A program made the position numbers and the translations under genes. A stretch of DNA of 45,812 nucleotides from Bryobacterales bacterium (lineage in GTDB: Bacteria > Acidobacteriota > Terriglobia > Bryobacterales > Bryobacteraceae): the NCBI GenBank assembly GCA_003167275.1, contig PMTT01000949.1, positions 1-45,812 of the forward strand, in the 5' to 3' direction. The first letter of the stretch is position 1. Every line of letters begins with the position of its first letter. This document shows positions 1-8,671 of this stretch, one piece after another. The notes beneath the pieces were generated by a model. That model was not told the DNA's origin, ran no database searches, and was given only the letters and a program-made list of their open reading frames with translations.

Positions 1-26
1 CTGCTGAATTTTGCGCCGGAAAGGAG

Positions 27-1059
27 CTAAGGATAGTCGCCGAACAGGGTATTCACGTGCAACTGCCCGTCCGCGTCGAATTCGGCCGGGAACAGGCCGA
101 GGCGCCGTTCGAAATCGTGCTTCACCGAGATTCGCATGGTGGCAATGTGCCAGTAGCGCCCCTGCTTGTCGGCAAAAGTAGCGCTGTGGCCAGCGGCGGC
201 GATGAATCCCGTGGGCTTATGAGAGAACGGGCTGTACGGCGCGTAGGTGAATGGTCCGCGGGCTCGCCGAGGTGTAGACACCGTCCGCATAGCCGCGGAA
301 TTCAGTCCCTGGGGCGGCATATTGCAGGTAGTACGTGCCGGCGTGTTTGGTCATCCAACTGCCCTCGAGCCAGGGACCCTCCTGAAAACCGGGTCCGGTG
401 GGCGCTCCCAGATTGTCCTCGCCGCGCCGTTCCCACCCGTGCCGCGCGTAATCCGCACGGAAGCAGACCCACGGCTGTCCGACGGGACGGAACTGATTCT
501 TGGAGTCCAACTCCATGCCGGATATCGCGCCGTTGTATGACAAGCCATAGTAGAGATACACTTTGCCATCGTCGTCGGCGAACAGGTCGGGGTCGCCCAC
601 GTCGAAGGGCTTGCCGAGGGATTCCCACTTGCCGGTTTTGGGGTCGGCCGCACGGTACAGGCCGATATTGCAGGCGGTGTAGTACAGCGCGCCATCCAGC
701 ACCATCACAGCAGGAGCATAAGCTTCGATCGGAAGGCCTTCCGGCTTCACGAATTTCCAGTCCACCATGTCCGCGGAATGCCAATATCCGCCGGATTTGG
801 ACGCAAACAGATAGTAGTCGTCCTTGAACAGGACGATGACCGGATCGGCGGCCTCCCGCCGGCTCGGAGAATCGAGCACGAAGCGGTAATCGATGTTGAT
901 GGGGTTGGCGAAGGTGGCCGGCCTGTCAGGGGGCACGGCCATCATGAAGGAAGCCGCCGCGATTGTCAGCGCCAGGCAGAAAAGGAGCAACGGCCGGGAG
1001 ATCGAGCGGACGCTCTTGCGGCGGGGATCCGGCGTGTCGGACGGACAGGGACATGGCAC
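27..1059 (-). pseudogene. GH43-family glycosidase, frameshifted
   Basis: This gene encoded an exported GH43 five-bladed beta-propeller glycosidase, probably an arabinofuranosidase or xylosidase. The upstream frame (1059 to 217) carries a signal-peptide-like hydrophobic stretch at residues 22-42 and the usual GH43 carboxylates: D72 in AADPVIV, D156 in GDPDLFADDDG and E232 in WLEGSW. Homology leaves that frame at about position 260, after YADGVYTSASP, and continues in a second frame (320 to 27) with GPFTYAPYSPFSHKP and FERRLGLFPAEFDADGQLH. The intact paralogue at 17283-18782 aligns across the join, so a small indel (net -2 or +1) split one gene. The second frame stops with TAG after FGDYP. The codons beyond read LLSGAKFS, so the stop may also be premature, because the paralogue continues into another domain. 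It lies head to head with the TonB receptor gene. Family is clear; substrate is unknown. Confidence 0.8.
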
Positions 1060-1097
1060 GATAATGACCTCTCACCCACCCGTTCACTTGGAGGCGG

Positions 1098-4000
1098 ATG
1101 TGTAAGCGCAATGTAAGAACCCGGCTGTTCCTTGTAGGATGTGTACTGCTTGCGGCTCAAACTGTCTTCGCGCAAACCGTGGGGTCGATCGCGGGCGAAA
1201 CCAGGGATGCCACGGGGGCGAGCGTACCAGGGGCGAGCATCAGCCTGACGAACATCGCCACCAACGCAGTGCGAATGGCGGCCACCAACGAGGCTGGCGC
1301 CTACGCCTTTCCTTCACTTGCCCCCGGAGTCTATGTGGTCAAGGCTGAGAAGCCCGGCTTCAAGACTTTGATCCGGAATCAGGTGGAAATCCAGGTCCAG
1401 CAGAATGCCCGCATCGATTTTGAGTTCGAAGTCGGGCAACTCTCCGAATCCGTCGAAGTGAAAGCCAGCGCGGCCATCGTCACCGAGAACGCCACCGTCG
1501 GTACGGTGATCGAAAACAAGCGCATCGTCGAGTTGCCGTTGAACGGGCGGAACTATCTCCAGTTAGTCTCCCTGGCGCCGAACGTATCGACCGGGTTCTC
1601 CACCCAGGGGCAGGCGGGAGCGCGCCAGGGTGGAATTCGCTCTTCCCAGACGATTTCGGTCGCCGGCCAGCGAACCAATTTCAATCACTACACCCTCGAC
1701 GGGGTGGAGAACACCGACCCGAACTTCAATACCTTTGTGGTCATGCCTTCGGTGGACGCGCTCCAGGAATTCAAGGTGCAAACCGGGATTTACCCCGCGG
1801 AGTTCGGCCGCATGACTACGCAGATCAACGTACTGACCAAGTCGGGCACAAATCAGTACCACGGCTCGGCGTTTGAGTTCCTTCGCAACGACAAACTGGA
1901 TGCCACCAGCTATGCGTTCACCGCCCTCCGGCCCGTCAAGGACCCGTTCAAGTGGAACCAGTATGGATTCACCCTGGGCGGACCGGTCTGGCTGCCCAAG
2001 ATTTTCAACGGCAAGGACAAGCTGTTCTTCATGGGGAACTACGAGTCGTTCCGGAAACGGGGAAGCACCACCGGCCTGTTCTCCCTGGCGCCGGCAGCAT
2101 TTCAAAGCGGAGACTTTTCCACCCTGGCCAATCGAATCTACGATCCTCTTTCCCGAGCTCAGGCGGCGGATGGAAGCTTCACGGGGACGCCGTTTCCAGG
2201 CAACGTCATTCCGGCCAACCGGATCAGCCCGGTTTCGAAAAAGCTCCTCGAGTTCTACAACACCCCCACCTTGCCGGGGGTAACCAACAACTTCGTGCAA
2301 GCTTTGGGCCGGCCGCAGAATCGCGATCAGTTTATCCTGCGCCTGGATTATGTCGAGTCCGCCAAATCCACCTGGACCGGCAGGTATAGCTGGGGCGACG
2401 AAAATGAGTCCAGCCCCGGCCTCAACCAGAACGGCACAAAGCTGGTCACCAACCTCGAACAGTATATGGGAACCAACACCCGGATTCTCTCGCCTTCCGT
2501 GGTTACCGAGACGCGCTTCGGCTACCCCCGCTTTTACAATTCAGTAGGAACGCTGCTGGCCTTCCAGCGCAACGTGGTGGACGAGTTGGGAATCCCCGGC
2601 CTGAAAGGCGGCGACCCGGTATCCTGGGGCATTCCCGCCATCAGCATCCCCAACTACCAGGGCATCAGCGACAGCACCGACGGACCGTTCGAAAACAAAA
2701 ACAGCACCCTACAGTTCCTGAACAACACTTCGATCGTGCGAGGCAAGCACGCCTTGCGGTTCGGCGGGGAGATCCGCAAAGATCAGTTCAACCAGGTGGG
2801 AAACCAGTATGGCCGCGGCAGCTTTACCTTCTCGACCACGCCGACGCAGGATCCCAAGGCGCTGACGGTCAGCGGCCTGCCCCAGCAGGGCGACGCATTC
2901 GCCTCCTTCCTGCTTGGGAACGTCACGCTGACCGAAGTGGCCGCGCAGATCGCCGCCGTTCAGTTCCGCGCCACCGACTTCGCATTCTACCTGGATGACG
3001 TTTGGAAACTCAGCCCGACGCTCACCATCTCCATGGGACTGCGTTACGAGAACAACCCGCCGTGGGAAGACATATCCGGCAACCTGACCACCGTCTTCTT
3101 CAACGCGTTCGACAACACGCCAAACGTCACCGACCAGAGCCGCTACCCGGTCTTTCTCCGCCAGGGAAAAAGCTCGGGCGACCCGTACGCGGGACTGAAG
3201 GTTCGTTGGCCCAACATTCCGCTGGTTCAGGATGGTCGGCTGGGCAACCGCCTCGTGCAACGCGACAACAACGATTTTGCCCCGCGACTTGGAATCGCCT
3301 GGGCTCCCAACTCCAAGTGGTCGATTCGTACCGGCGCGGGCATGTTCTATAACCAGGACCAAGGCAATCCACGCTTCGACGTGGCGCGGAACGCAGCCGG
3401 GCCAACCCGCAACGACGACAACCCGAACTTCCCGGCCGAAACCTGGTCGAACGGTGCGGCCAGCCTGGCCGGCTCAGTCGCCAATATCCTGACGCCGCAG
3501 GCCTTCTCGAATAAGTTCGACCGCCGCACACCGTACACGTATCAATGGCTATTTAACGTGCAGCGGCAGCTTTCGACGGACCTCGTATTCGAAGCCGGTT
3601 ACCTCGGCTCCGTCAGCCGCCATCTGGAATCCTACCGGGGGGTGAGCGCCGCTGTGCCTGGTCCAGGTACCGTTGCCAGCCGTTCGCCATACCCCAATTG
3701 GGGTCTCCTGGTGCTGGTGGAAGACGGGGGCCGCGGAAACTACAACTCGCTGGGAACCAAGCTGACCAAGCGCTACTCGAGTGGCTTGACGGCGCTGGTG
3801 TCTTACACGTGGTCGAAGTCGATCGACACCACCAGTGGAATCCGGACCTCCGACACGGACACCCTGTTCTCGCAGGACGGCCGGTGCATGCTCTGCGACC
3901 GCGGCCCGTCGGCATTCGACAACCGGCACCGCCTGGTGATCTCCGGCCTGTACGACCTTCCGGTGGGCAAGGGCAAGAAGGTAAACATCGGCAATCCCGT

Positions 4001-4457
4001 CCTCAACGCGGCGATCGGCGGCTGGCAGTTCGGAGGCATTTCCACCTGGCGCTCGGGATTCCCCATCAACCCCACCGCCGGCGTGAACCGCGCCAACACC
4101 AACATCAACAACGACCGTCCGGACGCCACGGGGCAAAGCGTACACGTCGACACCTCGACCACCGAACGCTGGTTCAATACGGGGGCGTTCGCCCTGCAGC
4201 CGCTTTATCAGTTCGGCAATGCCGGGCGGAACTCCGTCACGGGACCTGCTGGCTTCATTCTGGATTCGAACCTGCAGAAGAACTTCCGCCTGAAGGAATC
4301 GCACGAAATCCAGTTCCGGTGGGAGGCGTACAACCTGCTGAATCATCCTGTGTGGGGATTCCCGACTACGAATTTCAGCAGCCCGAACTTCGGCCGGATC
4401 ACTTCGACGGCGATCAGCATGCGCCAGATGCAGTTTGCTCTCAAGTACGTATTCTGA
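1098..4457 (+). CDS. TonB-dependent receptor, Oar-like, with carboxypeptidase-regulatory-like domain
   Basis: A predicted outer-membrane beta-barrel that imports large ligands, probably oligosaccharides, with TonB/ExbBD energy. Residues 1-25 are a signal peptide ending TVFAQ. Residues of about 27-115 form a carboxypeptidase-regulatory-like Ig fold (GSIAGETRDATGASVPGASI). The plug follows at about 125-250, with RIVELPLNGRNYLQLV and YTLDGVENTDPNFN. The rest is barrel, ending in the aromatic residue QFALKYVF, as expected for Bam recognition. At 1119 residues it has the usual length of acidobacterial Oar-type receptors. The ATG at 1098 follows a GGAGG Shine-Dalgarno site by a few bases. Only 38 bases separate it from the divergent GH43 remnant, so the promoters must be packed tightly. 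Its stop overlaps the next start. No SusD-like gene accompanies it, consistent with this lineage. The ligand is inferred only from the neighbouring glycosidases. Confidence 0.92.
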   Translation: MCKRNVRTRLFLVGCVLLAAQTVFAQTVGSIAGETRDATGASVPGASISLTNIATNAVRMAATNEAGAYAFPSLAPGVYVVKAEKPGFKTLIRNQVEIQVQQNARIDFEFEVGQLSESVEVKASAAIVTENATVGTVIENKRIVELPLNGRNYLQLVSLAPNVSTGFSTQGQAGARQGGIRSSQTISVAGQRTNFNHYTLDGVENTDPNFNTFVVMPSVDALQEFKVQTGIYPAEFGRMTTQINVLTKSGTNQYHGSAFEFLRNDKLDATSYAFTALRPVKDPFKWNQYGFTLGGPVWLPKIFNGKDKLFFMGNYESFRKRGSTTGLFSLAPAAFQSGDFSTLANRIYDPLSRAQAADGSFTGTPFPGNVIPANRISPVSKKLLEFYNTPTLPGVTNNFVQALGRPQNRDQFILRLDYVESAKSTWTGRYSWGDENESSPGLNQNGTKLVTNLEQYMGTNTRILSPSVVTETRFGYPRFYNSVGTLLAFQRNVVDELGIPGLKGGDPVSWGIPAISIPNYQGISDSTDGPFENKNSTLQFLNNTSIVRGKHALRFGGEIRKDQFNQVGNQYGRGSFTFSTTPTQDPKALTVSGLPQQGDAFASFLLGNVTLTEVAAQIAAVQFRATDFAFYLDDVWKLSPTLTISMGLRYENNPPWEDISGNLTTVFFNAFDNTPNVTDQSRYPVFLRQGKSSGDPYAGLKVRWPNIPLVQDGRLGNRLVQRDNNDFAPRLGIAWAPNSKWSIRTGAGMFYNQDQGNPRFDVARNAAGPTRNDDNPNFPAETWSNGAASLAGSVANILTPQAFSNKFDRRTPYTYQWLFNVQRQLSTDLVFEAGYLGSVSRHLESYRGVSAAVPGPGTVASRSPYPNWGLLVLVEDGGRGNYNSLGTKLTKRYSSGLTALVSYTWSKSIDTTSGIRTSDTDTLFSQDGRCMLCDRGPSAFDNRHRLVISGLYDLPVGKGKKVNIGNPVLNAAIGGWQFGGISTWRSGFPINPTAGVNRANTNINNDRPDATGQSVHVDTSTTERWFNTGAFALQPLYQFGNAGRNSVTGPAGFILDSNLQKNFRLKESHEIQFRWEAYNLLNHPVWGFPTTNFSSPNFGRITSTAISMRQMQFALKYVF

Positions 4458-5269
4458 TGAGACTCTCGTTCCGAACGGCGATCCTTCCGACCCTGATCCT
4501 CGCCTGCGCCGGCTCCGTGCCGGCGCAGGACAACGAGACCTGGCACGAGCCCTTCTCTCCCCACCGCGTGGTCGGCAACGTCTATTACGTGGGCACCAGA
4601 GGGCTCGCCTCGTTCCTGATCACCACACCCGACGGCCACGTCCTGATCAACAGCGGACTGAAGAGTTCCGTGCCCATGATCCGGGCCAGCGTCGAAAACT
4701 GGGATCACAACGCCGGCAGCGCCCTGGTCAAGCAACTGACCGGCGCGAAATACCTGGTCATGGAACAGGACGTGGCGGTCACCGAAGACGGCGGAAAGTC
4801 GGACTTCGAGTACGGCGCGATGCCCTCGTCCCTATACGAGCCGGCCAAGGTCGATCGAGCTCTTCACGATGGCGACGAGGTGAAACTGGGCGGGTCTACG
4901 CTGAAGGCCCATCTCACTCCGGGGCACACCAAAGGCTGCACCACCTGGACCATGACGGTTCAAGAGGGGGGCAGAAGCTATGACATTGTGATCGTGGGCA
5001 GCCCCAACGTGAACGCCGGCTACAAGCTGGTAAATAATGGCCGGTACCCGGGCATCGCGGAGGACTTCGCCCGCACGTTTCAAACGCTCAAGTCCCTGCA
5101 CTGCGACATTTTTCTGGGGGCGCACGGAGACTATTACGGGATGGAGGGCAAAGTTGCCAGGATGACCGCCGCCGCACCCGACGTGTTCGTCGACCCGGAC
5201 GGCTACCGTGCCTACGTGTCGGAGAGACAGCAGGCATTCTTGGCGGCGCTCGAACGGCAAAAGAAGTGA
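4457..5269 (+). CDS. Exported subclass-B3-like metallo-beta-lactamase-fold protein lacking HxH
   Basis: A 270-residue MBL-fold hydrolase with a signal peptide (residues 1-24, ending SVPAQ). The ATG at 4457 overlaps the receptor stop (TGATG), so translation is probably coupled. The fold is recognisable from VLINSGLKSS, WDHNAGSALV (D83, H84), GHTKGCTTW (H157), the B3-like GGKSDFEYG and GAHGDYYGM (H222). In the B3 subclass the metal motif is HxHxDH, preceded by a beta-strand and helix. Here ASVEN runs directly into WDHNAG, so the loop and both leading histidines (H116 and H118 in standard numbering) are absent, about 18 residues short. The frame stays open, which points to an in-frame deletion. 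One zinc site should be crippled. The protein may be inactive or bind one metal; lactamase activity should not be assumed. Confidence 0.85.
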   Translation: MRLSFRTAILPTLILACAGSVPAQDNETWHEPFSPHRVVGNVYYVGTRGLASFLITTPDGHVLINSGLKSSVPMIRASVENWDHNAGSALVKQLTGAKYLVMEQDVAVTEDGGKSDFEYGAMPSSLYEPAKVDRALHDGDEVKLGGSTLKAHLTPGHTKGCTTWTMTVQEGGRSYDIVIVGSPNVNAGYKLVNNGRYPGIAEDFARTFQTLKSLHCDIFLGAHGDYYGMEGKVARMTAAAPDVFVDPDGYRAYVSERQQAFLAALERQKK

Positions 5270-5286
5270 AGGGGTGGCGAGGATGA

Positions 5287-5385
5287 GCTGTGTGGATCGG
5301 AATGGGCCGGACGAACGTGATTCTGGACAAGCTGCTGGCCGCGGGGGAAGGCAAGGCCATGATCGTGGTCGATGGAAACCAGCGC
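5287..5385 (+). pseudogene. Fragment of a carbohydrate esterase (PF00756-like)
   Basis: A roughly 30-codon remnant just downstream of the MBL gene. It reads W-I-G-M followed by GRTNVILDKLLAAGEGKAMI and VV. This matches the segment of D1/enterochelin-esterase-type carbohydrate esterases in which a disordered loop is followed by N-x-ILD-x-L-x-A-x-G-x-x-x-x-MIVV. The frame is closed by a stop immediately upstream and no Ser, Asp or His catalytic segment follows. It is not a piece of the esterase at 25228-26304, whose equivalent segment reads LPTILDNMIYDQRLPAMAAV, but it belongs to the same broad family. It has no start codon or ribosome site of its own and is taken as debris beside the inverted-repeat element. 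Confidence 0.5.
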
Positions 5386-5429
5386 CGTGGGTGGCCCACT
5401 CGCCGAGCCAAGCGGGATTCCCGGCCTAA

Positions 5430-5683
5430 GCACTCATCGTCTCCTGGTAGCAGCAGGCGGCCCAGGAGGATTTACGCCCGATTCCTCGGGTTGCTCCACC
5501 ATCGGCATGGCCGTGGCCCGTGGCATGCCGGGCAACGCCAGCAGAGGAACCGCCGAATTCTCCAAACTCTGGCGAAAAACTCCCTACGAGGCCGTCGCCG
5601 CTTCCCCATGGTCTTTTAGGACTCACGGGTTTTTGCTTCCAAGTCCTCCTGCACGCCTGCTGCTACCAGGAGACGATGAGTGC
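5430..5683. mobile_element. 254-bp element with perfect 30-bp terminal inverted repeats (MITE-like)
   Basis: Bases 5430-5459 (beginning GCACTCATCGTCTCCTGGTA) are the exact reverse complement of 5654-5683 (ending ACGATGAGTGC). The match continues imperfectly inward for about ten more bases around CAGGAGGA. The roughly 190-base core has no convincing coding sequence. This geometry fits a miniature inverted-repeat transposable element or the fused ends of a deleted insertion sequence. No clear target-site duplication is visible: the left flank reads CGGCCTAA and the right flank CGAACGGG. It lies beside a truncated tyrosine recombinase and an esterase scrap, so it may have caused or exploited that rearrangement. 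A very stable hairpin made from the two arms could also act as an RNA structure or terminator after the MBL gene. Confidence 0.55.
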
Positions 5684-5783
5684 CGAACGGGCCGAGATTC
5701 TGCTTACCCGTTGGCGGCTTTCGCCATGCCCTCGGCCGCTGCCGGCGTCGTGGTGATCTTCCGCTTGTGGTGCGATTTCGGGT

Positions 5784-6300
5784 TGAACGCGTTTTTCCAC
5801 CCTTCCCGCACAACGTTATTTGCCCTCCATCACTGTGCTGCCGGACGTTGCGCCAGCGCAGATTGCAGGCTTCGGAGACACGCAAACCGGCCCTGTGAAT
5901 CAAACAAAGCAAAAGCTGGTCGCGTTCTTTGGCATCCGCCGCCAGGAGCCTGCCAACCTCGGCCTCACCGACAATCCGTTCCGCCCAGACGTTGCTCGTA
6001 AGCTGGTAACGTCAGCTCCTCAGCGGGATTGGCGGGCAGATAGCGCGTCCTGCAACAGAATGAAAACAAGCTGTTTACGGCTGCCAGCGCCCGAACACGA
6101 GAGACCGGAGCCAGTTCGTCACTGATTAGGGATTGGTCGAAATCCTGGAGGTCGCCAAGTCCGATGTCATTCAGCGGCTTGCCGGCGAACGCCATGAGGC
6201 GGTCAGCATCACGCCGGTAGCCTGAACGCGTATGGGTGCTGGTCTGGCTGTTCAGCCAAAGCCCCAAAGTGGTTGAATCGGAAGGAGTTGAGGATAACAT
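5784..6300 (-). pseudogene. Tyrosine recombinase (XerC/XerD-like integrase), truncated and frameshifted
   Basis: The first frame (6300 to about 5987) begins MLSSTPSDSTTLGLWLNSQT and covers the SAM-like N-terminal core-binding domain (SGYRRDADRLMAF, VSRVRALAAVNSLFSFC, YLPANPAEEL). One extra G in CTGGGCGG near 5987 throws it out of frame; without it the peptide continues AERIVGEAEVGRLLAADAK into LIHRAGLRVSEACNLRW, the start of the catalytic domain with the first catalytic arginine, then KGGKTRS. Similarity ends there, near 5784. The remaining catalytic boxes (HxxR and the tyrosine) are missing. Only the N-terminal two thirds survive, so the recombinase is dead. The break lies about 100 bases from the inverted-repeat element. 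Whether this was a phage, integron or transposon integrase cannot be told. Confidence 0.75.
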
Positions 6301-6742
6301 TACCGTCCTTATGGAGTGCTCCAGTCAATGTCATGCCTCACACTGTTGTGGAGAAGGTTTGCGAATCGCCCCGAGCTTAATCATGCCGCAATTTTCGATT
6401 TCAGCGATTCGAATGCCCTATGAGAAGACGCTATGTGCGTCGGCGGAATTGTTCCTTTTTTGACGCGACAGTAAAACCGCGCGGAAGATCGACAGACCCG
6501 AATGGCTTTTAACAAAACTTAAAGATCCGCGCTCCCCAATTCGGCTACTGTAATCATATTGCAACAAAAGGTAAGTTCATGCCTCCGGATGGGAAGGATA
6601 CCGGGGAACTTCTTAGCTCAAGCCAACGAGAGCTCCACGAATTGGGTCCGCCCACTTCTATCGGCAATGAGGGCATCGCAGAGACCCGTTACGCTGAGAA
6701 TCGTCACAACGGCTACAGACCGAATGGCAGATTTGATGTGTC
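6301..6742. other. Intergenic stretch ahead of the beta-propeller operon
   Basis: No known family is recognised here. Bases around 6505-6575 are clearly more AT-rich than their surroundings (TTTTAACAAAACTTAAAG, then TGTAATCATATTGC), which is where a promoter for the downstream operon would be expected. I cannot assign -35 and -10 boxes with confidence. An AAGG ribosome-like site sits before the ATG at 6579. Confidence 0.3.
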
Positions 6743-6761
6743 GTGGATAAGGTCATGTTAA
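6579..6761 (+). CDS. Possible 60-residue hypothetical protein
   Basis: A short open frame with an ATG preceded by AAAAGGTAAGTTC, a plausible Shine-Dalgarno at good spacing. The product is hydrophilic (starting MPPDGKDTGELLSSSQREL) with no signal peptide, no membrane segment and no motif I recognise. It overlaps the first codons of the beta-propeller open frame. It could be a genuine leader gene of the operon, or a chance frame in the promoter region. The ribosome site is the only positive evidence. Confidence 0.2.
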   Translation: MPPDGKDTGELLSSSQRELHELGPPTSIGNEGIAETRYAENRHNGYRPNGRFDVSWIRSC

Positions 6762-8671
6762 AAAAACAGACTTTCGCTTTGAGCATCGGAGTGATTCTCG
6801 CAGCGACCGGCGTTATGCAGAGCCGCCGTTCGCTTCGGGAATGGCCCATCAAAGATTTGGCGCGAGCCGTGCTCACGGGCCCACGAGTAACGGCCACGAA
6901 CGGAATTACGGGAAACGCCTTCTGCCACTCAGCGAACTTCGCCGGCAGCTGCAGGCTCACCCGTTTCAAACCAAGTCCGCCAACGTGCAAAGCTTTACAG
7001 CCGGGCTTGCCTGGAAGGCTCCTTTGCGAATGGGAGTTGGCTGGCAGTGGCCACCCGGATCGCCGGCCTACGAACAATCTCGCCGTGGTCCCGATTATCA
7101 TCAACACGGGCGCCGCGCTGTTTCCCACACTCCTGGCTTTCCTGGCGAATATCGCGGCGCTCGTATTCAATCCAAAGGCGTTGGGCCGTTTGTTGCGGCA
7201 ACGTTGGCGGTTGGCCGTCGCAGTCACTGCGTCGCTGGCCTTCGTCATTTTCGGCGCGGTGCCGCTGTTGCGCACTGCTCCTCTATCCCGGACTACTGCC
7301 TCGGCGGGGGCACTGTCCGCCGGACAAATCAATTGGGCGAAAGTGGCCGAAGACCTGATTGCTCAGGAGAAACTGCACCAGACAGCTGCCGTACTTGCGC
7401 CGGCGCCGGCGTCGCCCGCGCCCGCCAATGCGGTACCGGCCGACGCACCGGCTAGGACAGGGCAAGTAGCTCCCGCCTCCGTTTCCGATGCGGGAATGTC
7501 GCCTTCAGGACTGACGCCCCTGTGGAGGTTTCAGCCCGAGGATGGGCTATTCCTCGGCAAACCGGCGATCGCCGGAAAGCGAATATACGTCTCCGCCAAC
7601 CAAACGGATCTCGGTGGCTACACCGGTCTTCTGGCCAGTCTCGATCTCGATACGGGAAAGCCGCTCTGGCAGGTGACAGAAATAGGAAAGGACGCGTTGC
7701 CACCGTTCTTCAGTTCTCCTGCGGTGACGGCAGACGGAGAGTTCGTGATCATCGGGCAAGGACTGCATCAGGATCGAGATAGTTCGCTCCTTTGTTTTGA
7801 AACTGCGACCGGCAAATTGCACTGGGCAGTTAAGACCCAGCTGCACATCGAGTCGTCCCCAGCCATTTTCGGGGACATGGTAGTCGTCGGGGCGGGCGCG
7901 ATCGAGGGCAACGACGGCAAACCCGTCGGCGATCCGGGATACGTCTTCGCCGTGCGGATCTCGGACGGCAAGCAGCTCTGGAAACAGGCCGTCAATGATC
8001 CCGAGAGCTCACCTGCGATTGACGACGCCGGCATAGTCTACATCGGAAGTGGCTTCAACGGCAAAGCAGTCGTCGCGCTACGCAGTGGTTCCGACGACGA
8101 ATTGCGCGAGCAGAAACTCGACCGGCTTCTCTGGCGGACCGCCCTTGCCTATCCGATTACGGCGCCGGTAACGCTAGCGGGCGACTTGGTAATCGTCGGA
8201 GGGGGAAATGGCGACATGGTCCACTCCGATCCCAATCCGCAGGGTTTGGTCGTCGCACTGAACCGAAAGACCGGCCAGGTCGTTTGGCAGACGAAGTTCG
8301 AAGATGCGGTCCTGGGACGGATTGCCGTGCGCGACGGCATGATGCTCTGTCCTTTGCGAACCGGTGAAGTAGCGGCGCTCTCGGTTGCGGATGGCCATAT
8401 TCTGTGGCGTTCCCGGGTGAGCGGGACAGCCCCGGTGCTCGCCGGCGGCGCCCTCACAAAAGAGAGGGCGTATGTGGTCAGTAGCGACGGATATCTGGTG
8501 GCGTTCGCCGCCTCCACCGGAAAGATGCTGGAAAAGGTTTATCTCAACGATCAGGGGAAGCCGGGCTCGGGGTTATCGATTTCGTCACCGCAGGTTGTCG
8601 GCAACCGGATCGTCGTCGGCAGCGAAACCGGCGGGTTGCGAGCGTTCTTGGGAACCGGTAACGCCAAATGA
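6743..8671 (+). CDS. Membrane-anchored PQQ-type beta-propeller repeat protein
   Basis: The confident part begins near residue 111 (position 7073). Two hydrophobic segments, about residues 112-142 (VVPIIINTGAALFPTLLAF) and 157-176 (LAVAVTASLAFVIFGAVPLL), are joined by a basic loop. An Ala/Pro linker follows at about 212-245, then a PQQ-like propeller from about 255 to the end with repeated blade motifs such as LDLDTGKPLWQV, ETATGKLHWAV, NRKTGQVVWQT and VADGHILWRS. Such domains usually act as binding scaffolds; PQQ enzyme activity is not implied. The first 110 residues look atypical: residues 5-26 resemble a signal peptide but what follows is low in pattern. The codon before N111 is ACG, one base from ATG, so the true start or an upstream frameshift is uncertain. 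The stop overlaps the next gene's start (ATGA), so the two are probably co-translated. Confidence 0.75.
   Translation: MDKVMLKKQTFALSIGVILAATGVMQSRRSLREWPIKDLARAVLTGPRVTATNGITGNAFCHSANFAGSCRLTRFKPSPPTCKALQPGLPGRLLCEWELAGSGHPDRRPTNNLAVVPIIINTGAALFPTLLAFLANIAALVFNPKALGRLLRQRWRLAVAVTASLAFVIFGAVPLLRTAPLSRTTASAGALSAGQINWAKVAEDLIAQEKLHQTAAVLAPAPASPAPANAVPADAPARTGQVAPASVSDAGMSPSGLTPLWRFQPEDGLFLGKPAIAGKRIYVSANQTDLGGYTGLLASLDLDTGKPLWQVTEIGKDALPPFFSSPAVTADGEFVIIGQGLHQDRDSSLLCFETATGKLHWAVKTQLHIESSPAIFGDMVVVGAGAIEGNDGKPVGDPGYVFAVRISDGKQLWKQAVNDPESSPAIDDAGIVYIGSGFNGKAVVALRSGSDDELREQKLDRLLWRTALAYPITAPVTLAGDLVIVGGGNGDMVHSDPNPQGLVVALNRKTGQVVWQTKFEDAVLGRIAVRDGMMLCPLRTGEVAALSVADGHILWRSRVSGTAPVLAGGALTKERAYVVSSDGYLVAFAASTGKMLEKVYLNDQGKPGSGLSISSPQVVGNRIVVGSETGGLRAFLGTGNAK

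Noticed and set aside
3698-4456. A 5' extension of the MBL frame inside the TonB receptor
   Set aside because: The extension is an Arg/His/Pro-rich shadow; the signal peptide starts at 4457 immediately at the receptor stop.
1098-4457. A SusC/SusD pair
   Set aside because: The receptor is Oar-like, and no SusD-type lipoprotein gene is adjacent or elsewhere in the window.
5372-6001. A 209-codon plus-strand frame across the inverted-repeat element
   Set aside because: It runs through both repeat arms and antisense to the integrase; composition and lack of homology mark it as chance.
6743-8671. PQQ-dependent alcohol or glucose dehydrogenase
   Set aside because: Only propeller repeats and membrane anchors are visible; no cytochrome motif or dehydrogenase active-site pattern was recognised.
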